DNA of 64,000 bases from Nomia melanderi (lineage: Eukaryota; Arthropoda; Insecta; Hymenoptera; Halictidae). This document shows, in pieces, positions 40,021-52,508 of this stretch. The translations under genes were made by a program, and so were the position numbers. The number at the start of each line of letters is the position of its first letter. Position 1 is the stretch's first letter. The notes beneath the pieces are model-generated. The model did no database searches, had not been told where the DNA came from, and was given only the letters and a program-made list of their open reading frames with translations. Location of the stretch: the NCBI RefSeq assembly GCF_051020985.1, contig NC_134999.1, forward strand, positions 8,804,001 through 8,868,000, read 5' to 3'.

Positions 40021-40861
40021 TTTTCCAAAGTGGAAAACTTGGGTTCCGTCGGGCAGAATTGCCAGAAAGGTCGGGGGTAGCCATTTGACTTATCAGTGAT
40101 GGGACTCCAGGACGAGGTCTCATAGGTTCCAAGGCTACATCCGGCTGACCGATGGGAAGGTCTGGATACTTTTGGTGGAAATTAACTTTAGACTATACAA
40201 TCCATGTTTCCAAAGTGGAAAACTTGGATTCCGTCGGCCGGAATTGCCAGGAAGGTCGGGGGAGCCATTCTACTTAGCTGTGATGGGACTCCAGGACGAG
40301 GTCTCATAGGGACCAAGGCTACATCCGACTGACCGATGGGAAGGCCTGAATACCTTTGGTCGAAAATGACTTTAGACTATACAAACCAGGTTGCCAAAGT
40401 GGAATACTTGGATTCCGTCGGCCGGAATTGCCAGGAAGGTCTGGGGAAGCCATTTGACTTAGCAGTAACTGGACTCCAGGACGAGGTCTCATAGGGACCA
40501 AGGCTACATCCGGTGACCGATGGGAAGGTCGGGATACTTATGGACGAAATTGACTTTAGACTATACAAACCAGGTTTTCAAAGTGGAAAACATGGATTCC
40601 GCCGGCCGGAATTGCGAGGAAGGTCGGGGGTAGTCATTTGACTTAGCAGTGATGGGACTCCAGGACGAGGTCTCATAGGTTCCAAGGCTACATCCGGCTG
40701 ACCCATGGGAAGTTCGGGATACTTTTGGTCGAAATGGACTTTAAACTATACAATCCAGGTTTCCAAAGTGCAAAACTTGGATTCAGTCGGGCAGAATTGC
40801 CAGGAATATCGGGGGGACGCCATTTGACTTAGCACTGATGGGAATCCAGGACGATGTCTCA
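40021..40861 (+). repeat. Unassigned satellite monomers
   Basis: Between four and five monomers without a clear long-range partner. Recognisable sites are ggtggaaattaac near 40175, ggcctgaatacctttgg near 40343, gcagtaactggactccagg near 40466, catccggtgaccg (a 2-base loss in the monomer start) near 40505, and gaatatcggggggacgcc near 40804. Satellite only. Confidence 0.82.
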
Positions 40862-43800
40862 TAGGGACGAAGGCTACATCCGGCTGACCGATGGGAAGGT
40901 CAGGATACTTTTGGTCGAAATTGACTTTAGACTAAACAATCCAGGTTTCCAAAGTGGAAAACTTGGATTCCGTCGGCCAGAATTGCCAGGAAGGTCGGGT
41001 GTAGCCATTTGACTTAGCAGTGTTGGGACTCCAGGACGAGGTCTCATAGGGACGAAGGCTACATCCGGCTAACCGATGGGAAGGTCGGGATACTTTTGGT
41101 CGAAATTGACTTTGACTAAACAATCCAGGTTTCCAAAGTGGAAAACTTGGATTCCGTCGGCCAGAATTGCCAGGAAGGTCGGGGGTAGCCATTTGACTTA
41201 GCAGTGATGGGACTCCAGGACGATGTCTCATAGGGACGAAGGCTACATCCAGCTGACCGATGGGAAGGTCGGGATACTTTTGGTCGAAATTGACTTCAGA
41301 CTATACAAACCAGGTTTCCAAAGTGGAAAACTTGGATTCCGTCGGCAGGATATGCCATGAAGTTAGAGGGAGCCATTTGACTTAGCTGTGATGGGGCTCC
41401 AGGACGAGGTCTCATAGGGACCAAAGCTACATCCGGCTGACCGATGGGAAGGTCGGTATACTTTTGTTCGAAATTGACCTTAGACTATACAATCCAGGTT
41501 TCCAAAGTGGAAAACTTGGATTCCGTCGGGCAGAATTGCCATGAAGGTCGGGGTAGTCATTTGACTTAGCAGTGATGGGACTCCCGGACGAGATCTAATA
41601 GCGACCAAGGCTACATCCGGCTGACCGATGGGAAGGTCGGGATACTTTTGGTCGAAATTGACTTTTGTCTAAACAATCCAGGTTTCCAAAGTGGAAAACT
41701 TGGATTCCGTCGGGCAGAATTGCCAGGAAGGTCGGGGGTAGCCATCTGACTTAGCAGTGATTGGACACCAGGGAGAGGTCTCATAGGGACCAAGGCTATA
41801 TCCGGCTGACCGATGGGAAGGCCTGGATACTTTTGGTCGAAAAAGACTTTAGACTACCCAAACCAGGTTTTTAAAGTGGAAAACTTGGATTCCGTCGGCC
41901 AGAATTGCCAGGAAGCTCGGGTGTAGCCATTTGACTTAGCAGTGTTGGGACTCCAGGACGAGGTCTCATAGGGACGAAGGCTACATCCGGCCGACCGATG
42001 GGAAGGTCGGGATACTTTTGGTCGATATTAACTTTAGACTAAACAATCCAGTTTTCCAAAGTGGAAAACTTGGATTCCGTCGGCCAGAATTGCCAGGAAG
42101 GTCGGGTGTAGCCATTTGACTTAGCAGTGATGGGACTCCAGGACGAGGTCTCATAGGTTCCAAGGCTACATCCGGCTGACCGATGGGAAGGTCTGGATAC
42201 TTTTGGTCGAAATTGACTTTAGACTATACAATCCAGGTTTCCAAAGTGCAAAACTTGGATTCCGTCGGGCAGAATTGCTAGGAAGGTCGGGGGTAGCCAT
42301 TTGACTTAGCAGTGATGGGACTCCAGGACGATGTCTCATAGGGACGAAGGCTACATCCGACTGACCGATGGGAAGGTCGGGATACTTTTGATCGAAATTG
42401 ACTTTAGACTATATAATCCAGGTTTCCAAAGTGGAAAACTTGGATTCCGTCGGCCGGAATTGCCAGGAAGGTCGAGGGAGCCATTTGACTTAGCAGTGAT
42501 GGGACTCCAGGATGAGGTCTCATAGGGACCAAGGCTACATCCGGCTGACCGATGAGAAGGTCGGGATACTTTTGGTCGAAATTGACTTTAGACTATAAAA
42601 TCCAGGTTTCCAAAGTGCAAAACTTGCATTCCGTCGGGGCAGAATTGCCAGGAAGGTAGGGGGTAGTCATTTGACTTAGCAGTGATGGGACTCCAGGACG
42701 AGGTCTCATAGGTTCCAAGGCTACATCCGGCTGACCGATGGGAAGGTAGGGATACTTTTGTTCGAAATTGACTTTAGACTATACAATCCAGGTTTCCAAA
42801 GTGGAAAACTTGGATTCCGTCGGCCAGAATTGCCAGGAAGGTCGGGGGTAGCCATCTGACTTAGCAGTGTTGGGACTCCTGGACGTGGTCTCATAGGGAC
42901 GAAGGCTACATCCGGCTGACCGATGGGAAGGTCGGGATACTATTGGTCGAAATTGACTTTAGACTAAACAATCCAGGTTTCCAAAGTGGAAAACTTGGAT
43001 TCCGTCGGCCAGAATTGCCAGGAAGGTCGGGTGTAGCCATTTGACTTAGCAGTGTTGGGACTCCAGGACGAGGTCTCATAGGGACGAAGGCTACATCCGG
43101 CTAACCGATGGGAAGGTCGGGATACTTTTGGTCGAAATTGACTTTTGACTAAACAATCCAGGTTTCCAAAGTGGAAAACTTGGATTCCGTCGGCCAGAAT
43201 TGCCAGGAAGGTCGGGGGTAGCCATTTGACTTAGCAGTGATGGGACTCCAGGACGATGTCTCATAGGGACGAAGGCTACATCCAGCTGACCGATGGGAAG
43301 GTCGGGATACTTTTGGTCGAAATTGACTTCAGACTATACAAACCAGGTTTCCAAAGTGGAAAACTTGGATTCCGTCGGCCGGATATGCCATGAAGTTAGA
43401 GGGAGCCATTTGACTTAGCTGTGATGGGACTCCAGGACGAGGTCTCATAGGGACCAAAGCTACATCCGGCTGACCGATGGGAAGGTCGGTATACTTTTGT
43501 TCGAAATTGACCTTAGACTATACAATCCAGGTTTCCAAAGTGGAAAACTTGGATTCCGTCGGGCAGAATTGCCATGAAGGTCGGGGTAGTCATTTGACTT
43601 AGCAGTGATGGGACTCCCGGACGAGATCTAATAGCGACCAAGGCTACATCCGGCTGACCGATGGGAAGGTCGGGATACTTTTGGTCGAAATTGACTTTTG
43701 TCTAAACAATCCAGGTTTCCAAAGTGGAAAACTTGGATTCCGTCGGGCAGAATTGCCAGGAAGGTCGGGGGTAGCCATCTGACTTAGCAGTGATTGGACA

Positions 43801-44586
43801 CCAGGGAGAGGTCTCATAGGGACCAAGGCTATATCCGGCTGACCGATGGGAAGGCCTGGATACTTTTGGTCGAAAATGACTTTAGACTACCCAAACCAGG
43901 TTTTTAAAGTGGAAAACTTGGATTCCGTCGGCCAGAATTGCCAGGAAGCTCGGGTGTAGCCATTTGACTTAGCAGTGTTGGGACTCCAGGACGAGGTCTC
44001 ATAGGGACGAAGGCTACATCCGGCCGACCGATGGGAAGGTCGGGATACTTTTGGTCGATATTAACTTTAGACTAAACAATCCAGTTTTCCAAAGTGGAAA
44101 ACTTGGATTCCGTCGGCCAGAATTGCCAGGAAGGTCGGGTGTAGCCATTTGACTTAGCAGTGATGGGACTCCAGGACGAGGTCTCATAGGTTCCAAGGCT
44201 ACATCCGGCTGACCGATGGGAAGGTCTGGATACTTTTGGTCGAAATTGACTTTAGACTATACAATCCAGGTTTCCAAAGTGCAAAACTTGGATTCCGTCG
44301 GGCAGAATTGCTAGGAAGGACGGGGGTAGCCATTTGACTTAGCAGTGATGGGACTCCAGGACGATGTCTCATAGGGACGAAGGCTACATCCGACTGACCG
44401 ATGGGAAGGTCGGGATACTTTTGATCGAAATTGACTTTAGACTATATAATCCAGGTTTCCAAAGTGGAAAACTTGGATTCCGTCGGCCGGAATTGCCAGG
44501 AAGGTCGAGGGAGCCATTTGACTTAGCAGTGATGGGACTCCAGGATGAGGTCTCATAGGGACCAAGGCTACATCCGGCTGACCGAT
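40862..44586 (+). repeat. ~2,033-bp (11-monomer) HOR, one full and one partial copy
   Basis: Copy 1 spans about 40862-42893 and copy 2 about 42894-44586. Markers recurring 2,032-2,033 bases apart are ggctaaccgatgggaagg, gactttt(g)actaaac, catccagctgaccg, a highly diverged monomer with gatatgccatgaagttagag, gatctaatagcgacc, gacttttgtctaaac, gactacccaaaccagg with tttttaaag, and gtcgatattaac. Copy 1 has gactttgact where copy 2 has gacttttgact, which shifts the offset by one. A third related copy lies 14.6 kb to the right (about 57580-58976). The copies are nearly identical. Confidence 0.93.
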
Positions 44587-46753
44587 GTGAAGTTCGGGAT
44601 ACTTTTGGTCGAAATTGACTTTAGACTATACAATCCAGGTTTCCAAAGTGCAAAACTTGGATTCCGTCGGGCAGAATTGCCAGGAAGGCCGGGGGTAGCC
44701 ATTTGACTTAGCAGTGATGGGACTCCAGGACGATGTCTCATAGGGACGAAGGCTACATCCGACTGACCGATGGGAAGGTCGGGATACTTTTGGTCGAAAT
44801 TGACTTTAGACTATACAATCCAGGTTTCCAAAGTGCAAAACTTGGATTCCGTCGGGCAGAATTGCCAGGAAGGTCGGGGGTAGCCATTTGACTTAGCAGT
44901 GATGGGACTCCAGGACGATGTCTCATAGCGACGAAGGCTACATCCGGCTGACCGATGGGAAGTTCGGGATACTTTTGGTCGAAATTGACTTTATACTAAA
45001 CAATCCAGGTTTCCAAAGTGGAAAACTTGGATTCCGTCGGCCAGAATTGCCAGGAACGTCGGAGGTAGCGATTTGACTTAACAGTGATGGGACTCCAGGA
45101 CTACGTCTCATAGGGACGAAGGCTACATCCGACTGACCGATGGGAAGGTCGGGATACTTTTGGTCGAAATTGACATTAGACTATAGAATCCAGGTTTCCA
45201 AAGTGCAAAACTTGCATTCCGTCGGCCAGAATTGCCAGGAACGTCGGGGGTAGCGATTTGACTTAGCAGTGATGGGACTCCAGGACGATGTCTCATAGGG
45301 ACGAAGGCTACATCCGACTGACCGATGGGAAGGTCGGGATACTTTTGATCGAAATTGACTTTAGACTATACAATCCAGGTTTCCAAAGTGGCAAACTTGG
45401 ATTCCGTCGGCCGGAATTGCCAGGAAGGTCGAGGGAGCCATTTGACTTAGCTGTGATGGGACTCCAGGACGAGGTCTCATAGGGATCAAGGCTACATCCG
45501 GCTGACCGATGGGAATGTCGGGGTACTTTTGTTCGAAATTGACCTTAGACTATACAATCCAGGTTTCCAAAGTGGAAAACTTGGATTCCCGCGGGCAGAA
45601 TTGCCATGAAGGTCGGGGGTAGTCATTTGACTTAGCAGTGAAGGGACTCCAGGACGAGATCTAATAGCGACCAAAGCTACATCCGGCTGACCGATGAGAA
45701 GTTCGGGATACTTTTGGTCGAAATTGACTTTAGACTAAACAATCCAGGTTTCCAAAGTGGAAAACTTGGATTCCGCCGGCCAGAATTGCCAGGAAGGTCG
45801 GGGGTATTCGTTTGACTTAGCAGTGATGAGACCCCAGGAAGAGGTCTCATAGGTTCCAAGGCTACATCCGGCTGACCGATGGGCAGGTCTGGATACTTTT
45901 GGTCGAAAATGACTTTAGACTATACAATCCACGTTTCCAAAGTGCAAAACTTGGATTCCGTCGGGCAGAATTGCCAGGTAGGTCGGGGGTAGTCACTTGA
46001 CTTAGCAGTGATTGGAAACCAGGACGAGGTCTCATAGGTTCCAAGGCTACATCCGGCTGACCGATGGGAAGTTGGGGATACTTTTGGTCGAAATTGACTT
46101 TAGACTATACAATCCAATTTTCCAAAGTGCAAAACTTGGATGCCGTCGGGCAGAATTGCCAGGAAGGTCGGGGGTAGCCATTTGACTTAGCTGTGATGGG
46201 TCTCCAGGACGAGGTCTCATAGGTTCCAAGGCTACATCCGGCTGACCGATGGGCAGGTCTGGATACTTTTGGTCGAAAATGACTTTAGACTATACAATCC
46301 ACGTTTCCAAAGTGCAAAACTTGGATTCCGTCGGGCAGAATTGCCAGGTAGGTCGGGGGTATTCATTTGACTTAGCAGTGATTGGAAACCAGGGCGAGGT
46401 CTCATAGGGACCAAGGCTACATCCGGCTGACCGATGGGCAGGTCTGGATACTTTTGGTCGAAATTGACTTTAGACTATACAAACCAGGTTGCGAAAATGG
46501 AAAACTTGGATGCCGTCGGGCAGAATTGCCAGGAAGGTCGGGGGTAGCCATTTGACTTAGCAGTGATGGGACACCAGGACGAGATCTCATAGGGACCAAG
46601 GCTACATCCGGCTGACCGATGGGAAGGTCGGGATACTTTTGGTCGAAATTGACTTTAGACTATACAAACCAGGTTTCCAAAGAGGAAAACTTTGCCTCCG
46701 TCGGGCAGAATTGGCAGGAAGGTCTGGGGTAGTCATTTGACTTAGCAGTGATG
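44587..46753 (+). repeat. Mixed monomers with short local repeats
   Basis: About 12 monomers. The monomer at about 44360-44560 recurs with modifications 924 bases on at about 45284-45480 (catccgactgaccg, ttttgatcgaaattg, ggtcgagggagcc). The monomers at 45862 and 46232 are close relatives 370 bases apart, sharing aatccacgtttcc. The monomer at about 46047-46230 (gaagttggggatac, caattttcc, ggatgccgtcgg) matches one at about 51035-51218, 4,988 bases away. The reference monomer at 44753 lies in this stretch. Confidence 0.85.
44753..44937 (+). repeat. Reference monomer close to the consensus (185 bp)
   Basis: This copy is one of those closest to the hand consensus and serves here as the coordinate frame for monomer positions 1-185, starting at ctacatcc. 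Positions 31-90 are AT-rich (about 35% GC in the consensus); the remaining 125 positions are about 58% GC. Conserved stretches are roughly 28-45 (tcgggatacttttggtcg) and 86-101 (aaaacttggattccgt). The most variable sites are 65-68 (aatcc or aaacc), 73-85 (ttccaaagtgg and variants), 103-108, 127-132 (ggtagcc, gaagcc or gagcc) and 150-183. A short inverted repeat lies at 73-77 and 83-87 in the consensus (tttcc, loop aaagt, ggaaa), although this copy carries gtgc rather than gtgg there. Confidence 0.9.
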
Positions 46754-49700
46754 GGACTCCAGGACGAGGTCTCAGGTTCCAAGGCTACATCCGGCTGACC
46801 GATGGGAAGTTCGGGATGCTTTCAGTCGAAATTGACTTTAGACTATACAAACCAGGTTTCCAAAGCGGAAAAATTGGATTCCGTCGGCCAGAATTGCCAG
46901 GAAGGTCGGGGGTTGTCATTTGACTTAGTAGTGATTGGACACCAGGGCGAGGTCTCATATGGACCAAGGCTACATCCGGCTGACCGATGGGCAGGTCTGG
47001 ATACTTTTGGTCGAAAATGACTTTAGACTATACAATCCAGGTTTCCAAAGTGCAAAACTTGGATTCCGTCGGGCAGAATTGCCTGGTAGGTCGGGGGTAT
47101 TCATTTGACTTAGCAGTGATTGGAAACCAGGGCGAGGTCTCATAGGGACCAAGGCTACATCCGGCTGACCGATGGGCAGGTCTGGATACTTTTGGTCGAA
47201 ATTGACTTTAGACTATACAAACCAGGTTTCCAAAGTGGAAAACTTGGATTCCGTCGGCCGGTATTGCCAGGAAGGTCGGGGGAAGCCATTTGACTTAGCT
47301 GTGATGGGACTCCAGGACGAGGTCTCATAGGGACCAAGGCTACATCCTGCAGACCGATGGGAAGGTCGGGATACTTTTGGTCGAAATTGACTTTAGACTA
47401 TACAATCCAGGTTTCCAAAGTGCAAAACTTGGATTCCGTCGGCTAGAATTGCCAGGAAGGTCGGGGGTAGCCATTTGACTTAGCAGTGATGGGACTCCAG
47501 GACGAGATCTCATAGGGACCAAGGCTACATCCGGCTGACCGATGGGAAGGTCGGGATACTTTTGGTCGAAATTGACTTTAGACTATACAATCCAGGTTTC
47601 CAAAGTGGAAAACTTGGATTCCGTCGGCCAGAATTGCCAGGTAGGTCGGGGGTATTCATTTGACTTAGCAGTGATTGGACACCAGGGCGAGGTCTCATAG
47701 GGACCAAGGCTACATCCGGCTTACCGATGGGCAGGTCGGGATACATTTGGTCGAAATTGACTTTAGACTATACAATCCAGGTTTCCAAAGTGGAAAACTT
47801 GGATTCCGTCGGCCAGAATTGCCAGGTAGGTCGGGGGTATTCATTTGACTTAGCAGTGATTGGACACCAGGGCGAGGTCTCATAGGGACCAAGGCTACAT
47901 CCGGCTTACCGATGGGCAGGTCTGGATACTTTTGGTCGAAAATGACTTTAGACTCTGCAAACCAGGTTGCCAAAGTGGAAAACTTGGCCTCGGTCGGGCA
48001 GAATTGCCAGCAAGGTCGGGGGTTAATCATTTGACTTAGCAGTGATGGGACTCCAGGACGAGGTCTCAGGTTCCAAGGCTACATCCGGCTGACCGATGGG
48101 AAGTTCGGGATACTTTTAGTCGAAATTGTCTTTAGACTATACAAACCAGGTTTCCAAAGCGGAAAACTTGGATTCCGTCGGCCAGAATTGCCAGGAAGGT
48201 CGGGGGAAGCCATTTGTCTTAGTAGTGATTGCACACCAGGGCGAGGTCTCATAGGGACCAAGGCTACATCCGGCTGACCGATGGGCAGGTCTGGATACTT
48301 TTGGTCGAAAATGACTTTAGACTATACAAACCAGGTTGCCAAAATGGAAAACTTAGATTCCGTCGTCCAGAATTGCCAGGAAGGTCAGGGGTAGCCATTT
48401 GACTTAGCAGTGATGGGACACCAGGACGAGATCTCATAGGGACCAAGGCTACATCCGGCTGACCGATGGGAAGGTCGGGATACTTTTGGTCGAAATTGAC
48501 CTTAGACTATACAATCCAGGTTTCCAAAGTGGAAAACTTGGATTCCGTCGGGCAGAATTGCCATGAAGGTCGGGGGTAGTCATTTGACTTAGCAGTGATT
48601 GGACTCCAGGACGAGGTCTCAGGTTCCAAGGCTACATCCGGCTGACCGATGGGAAGTTCGGGATGCTTTCAGTCGAAATTGACTTTAGACTATACAAACC
48701 AGGTTTCCAAAGCGGAAAAATTGGATTCCGTCGGCCAGAATTGCCAGGAAGGTCGGGGGTTGTCATTTGACTTAGTAGTGATTGGACACCAGGGCGAGGT
48801 CTCATATGGACCAAGGCTACATCCGGCTGACCGATGGGCAGGTCTGGATACTTTTGGTCGAAAATGACTTTAGACTATACAATCCAGGTTTCCAAAGTGC
48901 AAAACTTGGATTCCGTCGGGCAGAATTGCCTGGTAGGTCGGGGGTATTCATTTGACTTAGCAGTGATTGGAAACCAGGGCGAGGTCTCATAGGGACCAAG
49001 GCTACATCCGGCTGACCGATGGGAAGTTCGGGATACTTTTAGTCGAAATTGTCTTTAGACTATACAAACCAGGTTTCCAAAGCGGAAAACTTGGATTCCG
49101 TCGGCTAGAATTGCCAGGAAGGTCGGGGGTAGCCATTTGACTTAGCAGTGATGGGACTCCAGGACGAGATCTCATAGGGACCAAGGCTACATCCGGCTGA
49201 CCGATGGGAAGGTCGGGATACTTTTGGTCGAAATTGACTTTAGACTATACAATCCAGGTTTCCAAAGTGGAAAACTTGGATTCCGTCGGCCAGAATTGCC
49301 AGGTAGGTCGGGGGTATTCATTTGACTTAGCAGTGATTGGACACCAGGGCGAGGTCTCATAGGGACCAAGGCTACATCCGGCTTACCGATGGGCAGGTCG
49401 GGATACATTTGGTCGAAATTGACTTTAGACTATACAATCCAGGTTTCCAAAGTGGAAAACTTGGATTCCGTCGGCCAGAATTGCCAGGTAGGTCGGGGGT
49501 ATTCATTTGACTTAGCAGTGATTGGACACCAGGGCGAGGTCTCATAGGGACCAAGGCTACATCCGGCTTACCGATGGGCAGGTCTGGATACTTTTGGTCG
49601 AAAATGACTTTAGACTCTGCAAACCAGGTTGCCAAAGTGGAAAACTTGGCCTCGGTCGGGCAGAATTGCCAGCAAGGTCGGGGGTTAATCATTTGACTTA

Positions 49701-50262
49701 GCAGTGATGGGACTCCAGGACGAGGTCTCAGGTTCCAAGGCTACATCCGGCTGACCGATGGGAAGTTCGGGATACTTTTAGTCGAAATTGTCTTTAGACT
49801 ATACAAACCAGGTTTCCAAAGCGGAAAACTTGGATTCCGTCGGCCAGAATTGCCAGGAAGGTCGGGGGAAGCCATTTGTCTTAGTAGTGATTGCACACCA
49901 GGGCGAGGTCTCATAGGGACCAAGGCTACATCCGGCTGACCGATGGGCAGGTCTGGATACTTTTGGTCGAAAATGACTTTAGACTATACAAACCAGGTTG
50001 CCAAAATGGAAAACTTAGATTCCGTCGTCCAGAATTGCCAGGAAGGTCAGGGGTAGCCATTTGACTTAGCAGTGATGGGACACCAGGACGAGATCTCATA
50101 GGGACCAAGGCTACATCCGGCTGACCGATGGGAAGGTCGGGATACTTTTGGTCGAAATTGACCTTAGACTATACAATCCAGGTTTCCAAAGTGGAAAACT
50201 TGGATTCCGTCGGGCAGAATTGCCATGAAGGTCGGGGGTAGTCATTTGACTTAGCAGTGATT
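46754..50262 (+). repeat. HOR with copies of 10 and 9 monomers (1,847 and 1,662 bp)
   Basis: Copy 1 is about 46754-48600 and copy 2 about 48601-50262. Shared private markers are gggatgctttcagtcg, gcggaaaaattgg, ggttgtcatttg, gacttagtagtgattgg, gcctggtaggtcg, ggcttaccgatgggcagg, agactctgcaaacc, cctcggtcgggc, ggggttaatcatttg and gcacaccagggcg. The offset between copies is 1,847 bases at the left and 1,662 at the right, so copy 2 has one monomer fewer: the monomers at 47155 and 47340 in copy 1 are replaced by one chimeric monomer at 49002 in copy 2. Confidence 0.94.
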
Positions 50263-52508
50263 GGACACCAGGGAGACGTCTCATAGGGACCAAGGCTACA
50301 TCCGGCTGACCGATGGGAAGGTCGGGATACTTTTGGTCGAAACTGACTTTAGACTAAACAATCCAGGTTTCCAAAGTGGAAAACTTGGATTCCGTCGGCC
50401 AGAATTGCCAGGAAGGTCGGGGGTAGCCATTTGACTTAGCAGTGATTGGACACCAGGGCGAGGACTCATAGGGACCAAGGCTACATCCTGCTGACCGATG
50501 GGAAGGTCGGGATACATTTGGTCGAAATTGACTTTAGACTATACAATCCAGGTTTCCAAAGTGGAAAACTTGGATTCCGTCGGCCAGAATTGCCAGGTAG
50601 GTCGGGGGTATTCAATTGACTTAGCAGTGATTGGACACCAGGGCGAGGTCTCATAGGGACCAAGGCTACATCCGGCTGACCGATGGGCAGGTCTGGATAC
50701 TTTTGGTCGAAAATGACTTTAGACTATACAAACCAGGTTGCCAAAGTGGAAAACTTGGCCTCCGTCGGGCAGAATTGCCAGGAAGGTCGGGGGTAGTCAT
50801 TTGACTTAGCAGTGATGGGACTCCAGGACGAGGTCTCAGGTTCCAAGGCTACATACTGCTGACCAGATGGGAAGTTCGGGATACTTTTAGTCGAAATTGA
50901 CTTTAGACTATACAAACCAGGTTTCCAAAGTAGAAAACTTGGGCTACGACGGGCAGAATTGCCAGGAAGGTCGGGGGTAGTCACTTGACTTAGCAGTGAT
51001 GGGACTCCAGGACGAGGACCCATAGGTTCCAAGGCTACATCCGGCTGACCGATGGGAAGTTGGGGATACTTTTGGTCGAAATTGACTTTAGACTATACAA
51101 TCCAATTTTCCAAAGTGCAAAACTTGGATGCCGTCGGGCAGAATTGCCAGGAAGGTCGGGAGTAGCCATTTGACTTAGCTGTGATGGGTCTCCAGGACGA
51201 GGTCTCATAGGTTCCAAGGCTACATCAGGGTGACAAATGGGAAGGTCTGGATACTTTTGGTCGAAAATGACTTTAGACTATACAAACCAGGTTGCCAAAG
51301 TGGAAAACTTGGATTCCGTCGGCCAAAATTGCCAGGAAGGTCGGGGGAAGCCATTCGACTTAGCAGTGATTGGACACCAGGGAGAGGTCTCATAGGGACC
51401 AAGGCTACATCCGGCTGACCGATGGGAGGGTCGGGATACTTTTGGTCGAAATTGACTTTAGACTATACAAGCCAGGTTTCCAAAGTGGAAAACTAGGATT
51501 CCGTCGGCCGGAATTGCCAGGAAGGTCGGGGGAAGCCTTTTGACTTAGCAGTGATGGGACTCCAGGACGAGGTCTCATAGGGACGAAGGCTACATCCCGC
51601 TGACCGATGGGAAGGTCGGGATTCTTTTGGTCGAAATTGACTTTAGACTAAACAATCCAGGTTGCCAAAGTGGAAAACTTCGATTCCGTCGGCCAGAATT
51701 GCCAGGAAGGTCGGGTGTAGCCATTTGATTTAGCAGTGATGGGACTCCAGGACGAGATCTCATAGGGACCAAGGCTACATCCGGCTGACCGATGGGAAGG
51801 TCGGGATTCTTTTGGTCGAAATTGACTTTAGACTAAACAATCCAGGTTTCCAAAGTGGAAAACTTGGATTCCATCGGGCAGAATTGCCAGGAAGGTCTGG
51901 GGTAGCCATTTGACTTAGCAGTGATGGGACTCCAGGACGAGGTCTCATAGGTTCCAAGGCTACATCCGACTGACCAATGGGAAGTTCGGGATACTTTTGG
52001 TCGAAATTGACATTGGACTATACAAACCAGGTTTCCAAAGTGGAAAACTTGGATTCCGTCGGCCGGAATTGCCAGGAAGGTCGGGGGAGCCATTTGACTT
52101 AGCAGTGATGGGACTCCAGGACGAGGTCTCATAGGGACGAAGGCTACATCCGGCTGACCGATGGGAAGGTCGGGATACTTTTGGTCGAAATTGACTTTAG
52201 ACTATACAATCCAGGTTTCCAAAGTGGAAAACTTGGATTCCGTTGGCCAGAATTGCCAGGAAGGTCGGGGGTAGCCATTTGACTTAGCAGTGATTGGACA
52301 CCAGGGCGAGGTCTCATAGGGACCAAGGCTACATCCGGCTGACCGATGGGAAGGTCGGGATTCTTTTGGTCGAAATTGACTTTAGACTAAACAATCCAGG
52401 TTTCCAAAGTGGAAAACTTGGATTCCGTCGGCCGGAATTGCCAGGAAGGTCGGGGGAGCCATTTGACTTAGCAGTGATGGGACTCCAGGACGAGGTCTCA
52501 TAGGGACG
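50263..52508 (+). repeat. Mixed satellite monomers before the 35-mer HOR
   Basis: About 12 monomers. Notable sites are ctacatactgctgaccagatgg near 50852, gggctacgacgggcag near 50940, gacgaggacccat near 51012, a monomer with catcagggtgacaaatgg near 51225, and ggattcttttggtcg at about 51620, 51805 and 52350. The part from about 51880 to 52420 is a module of catccgactgaccaatggg and gacattggactatac followed by ccgttggcc. It recurs 923 bases to the right and again inside the 35-mer unit near 57060. Confidence 0.87.

Noticed and set aside
44825..44839. Short hairpin tttcc-aaagt-ggaaa in the monomer.
   Set aside because: Only five base pairs, broken in many monomers, including this one (gtgc for gtgg) and those with ttttc. 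Too weak to call a functional structure.
44753..44937. Possible CENP-B box, because the minus strand contains TTTCGACCAAAAG.
   Set aside because: The first half fits the core pattern (TTCG, then A after four bases), but the required CGGG is replaced by GTAT. I found no full match in the consensus on either strand.
44753..44937. G-quadruplex potential from ggg runs (gatggg, gtcggg, cggggg, taggg).
   Set aside because: The runs are too far apart in the monomer for a standard four-run motif with loops of 1-7 bases; only weaker two-G combinations exist.
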